Below are positions 4,943 to 5,974 of a stretch of 5,974 nucleotides of DNA, piece after piece. The DNA comes from Hyphomicrobiales bacterium (GTDB lineage: Bacteria; Pseudomonadota; Alphaproteobacteria; Rhizobiales; Beijerinckiaceae), in assembly GCA_028290125.1 (NCBI GenBank), contig JAQGKM010000375.1, forward strand, positions 1-5,974. The letters are read 5' to 3'. The notes beneath the pieces were generated by a model that made no database searches, was not told the origin of the DNA, and saw only the letters and a program-made list of their open reading frames with translations. Positions within the stretch are counted from its first letter, which is position 1. Every line of letters begins with the position of its first letter. Both the position numbers and the translations under genes were made by a program.

Positions 4943-5974
4943 CTAACGGGCCTCACGTGCGGCCCGCGCGGCCGCCTGCCCGGCGTTCCGGCCGAATACG
5001 GCCCCGGACGTCAAACCAGTGCCGCCCGGATAATTGACGCTGAAAATGCCGCCGACCATTTCGCCGGCCGCGTAAAGACCAGGCATGGGCTGCAGATCGA
5101 GATCGATGACTTGTCCCGTCGCAGGGTCGATGCGCAGGCCGCCAAACGTGAAGGTGATGCCGCATCCCACATGATAGGCCTCGAACGGCGGCTCATCGAT
5201 CTTGAGCGCCCAATTTGATTTGGGGATTGGCAGTCCGACAGTAGAGCGTCCATCGAGGGCGCCCGGCTTGAACGGTCGAGCGGTATCGACCGCCGCATTG
5301 AACGCGCGCACCTCGTCCAGGAACGCGACGGGGTCGACGCCTTCGAGTTTCGACGCGAGGTCCTCAAGCGTGTCGGCCTTCACCTTGGAAACCTGTTTGA
5401 TACGATAGTCCTCACGCAGCAGATGCACGACTTTCTTGTCGAAGACCTGCCACGCAAACTGACCCGGCTGCTCGATGAGCATCTCGCCATAGCGACCATA
5501 CGTGTAATGCTTGACGTCGGCGCCTTCGTCAGCGAACCGCCGGCCGGTGGCATTCACCATGATGCCGTAGGGATAAGAGTGTTTCTGGTACCCGCTCATA
5601 ACCACGAGGTCGCCAAATTCCGGCGCGTTCGCGTCCCACGCGACGGCGTTGCAACCGCTCCAGTTGCCGTATGGCGCGGCTCCGATGTCGAGCGCCATTT
5701 TCAAGCCGTCGCCCGTGTTGAACCGCGTTCCGCGCACCTTCACGAGATCCCAGCCGCGGCCGAGATAGCGCGCGCGCCATTCTGGATTGGCTTCAAAGCC
5801 GCCGCAGGCAAGCACGACCGCCCGGGCTCGAACGTCCGTGATAGCATCGCCAGCTTTCACCCGAACGCCGCTGACCGTGTGGCCATCGAAGATCAGCGAC
5901 ATGGCCCGCGCGCCATAGCGGATTTCGACGCCACCGCGCAACGCGAGTTGCGTCTCGCGCTCGATGAGACCGGC
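4943..5974 (-). CDS. FAD-dependent tricarballylate dehydrogenase-like flavoprotein (partial, N-terminus beyond window)
   Basis: This is the C-terminal 343 residues of a fumarate reductase/succinate dehydrogenase-type flavoprotein of the TcuA (tricarballylate dehydrogenase, CobZ-related) group. Known TcuA oxidises tricarballylate to cis-aconitate using FAD. The frame stays open to base 5974, so the start and the N-terminal GxGxxG FAD-binding fold, roughly 120 residues, lie outside the window. A TTG at 5941 is only an internal Leu codon. Visible motifs, counted from the first residue in the window, are VVLACGGFE (about 53-61), KHSYPYGIMVN (about 131-141), GITFTFGGLRID (about 272-283), PGLYAAGE (about 298-305) and NYPGGTGLTSGAVFGR (about 314-329). 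The C-terminal block replaces the NRLGGN of fumarate reductases, whose Arg is catalytic, with NYPGGT. This argues against a fumarate reductase. The TAG stop at 4943-4945 is followed 38 nt later by the binding-protein gene, which suggests co-transcription. The TcuA-like assignment is strong, but the actual substrate is unknown. Confidence 0.9.
   Translation of the reverse strand, partial: AGLIERETQLALRGGVEIRYGARAMSLIFDGHTVSGVRVKAGDAITDVRARAVVLACGGFEANPEWRARYLGRGWDLVKVRGTRFNTGDGLKMALDIGAAPYGNWSGCNAVAWDANAPEFGDLVVMSGYQKHSYPYGIMVNATGRRFADEGADVKHYTYGRYGEMLIEQPGQFAWQVFDKKVVHLLREDYRIKQVSKVKADTLEDLASKLEGVDPVAFLDEVRAFNAAVDTARPFKPGALDGRSTVGLPIPKSNWALKIDEPPFEAYHVGCGITFTFGGLRIDPATGQVIDLDLQPMPGLYAAGEMVGGIFSVNYPGGTGLTSGAVFGRNAGQAAARAAREAR

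Noticed and set aside
4905..4943. Twin-arginine signal suggested by KKRR in an extended binding-protein N-terminus
   Set aside because: The residues after the arginines (LEDN) do not fit a Tat motif, and the better ribosome site places the start downstream at 4904, leaving a normal Sec signal.
3507..4946. A 479-codon open frame on the plus strand opposite the binding-protein gene
   Set aside because: It has no family resemblance, spans an intergenic gap and parts of two convincing minus-strand genes, and shows shadow-frame composition.

Overview
The window reads as part of a catabolic or transport gene cluster from a GC-rich proteobacterium. This rests on high-GC codon use, compact spacing, an orphan Bug-type (TctC) periplasmic binding protein, and subfamilies (TcuA-like flavoprotein, 4,5-dihydroxyphthalate-decarboxylase-like protein) familiar from soil Alpha- and Betaproteobacteria. 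A genus cannot be assigned from the sequence alone. Every gene I can support lies on the minus strand, so transcription runs from the right edge to the left edge. No tRNA, rRNA, CRISPR array, insertion sequence or phage gene was seen.

Layout in the direction of transcription: (1) a TcuA-like FAD-dependent dehydrogenase (5974-4943), missing its N-terminus at the right edge; (2) a Bug/TctC-family solute-binding protein with a signal peptide (4904-3858); (3) an ornithine cyclodeaminase/mu-crystallin family protein (3764-2691); (4) a DJ-1/PfpI family protein (2614-2033); (5) a second DJ-1/PfpI protein starting 2 nt after the first ends (2030-1431); (6) a cytoplasmic 4,5-dihydroxyphthalate-decarboxylase-like protein (1355-393); (7) a second ornithine cyclodeaminase-family gene (352 to the left edge), whose reading frame is broken near base 72 although homology resumes in another frame. 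Gaps between genes are 2 to 93 nt and none exceeds 300 nt, so a single operon, or at most two transcripts, is plausible. No intrinsic terminator with a T-run was seen between genes.

Taken together the genes suggest uptake and breakdown of an uncharacterised carboxylated compound. The Bug protein would capture an organic acid. The flavoprotein would oxidise a tricarballylate-like substrate. The decarboxylase-like protein, the ornithine-cyclodeaminase-fold NAD(P)-dependent enzymes and the DJ-1/PfpI proteins would handle later steps. That pathway is inference. The most notable features are two paralogous pairs in one short cluster, the different active-site losses in the two DJ-1/PfpI copies, an ornithine cyclodeaminase-fold enzyme that appears to lack the family's catalytic Asp, and the frameshift in the last gene.
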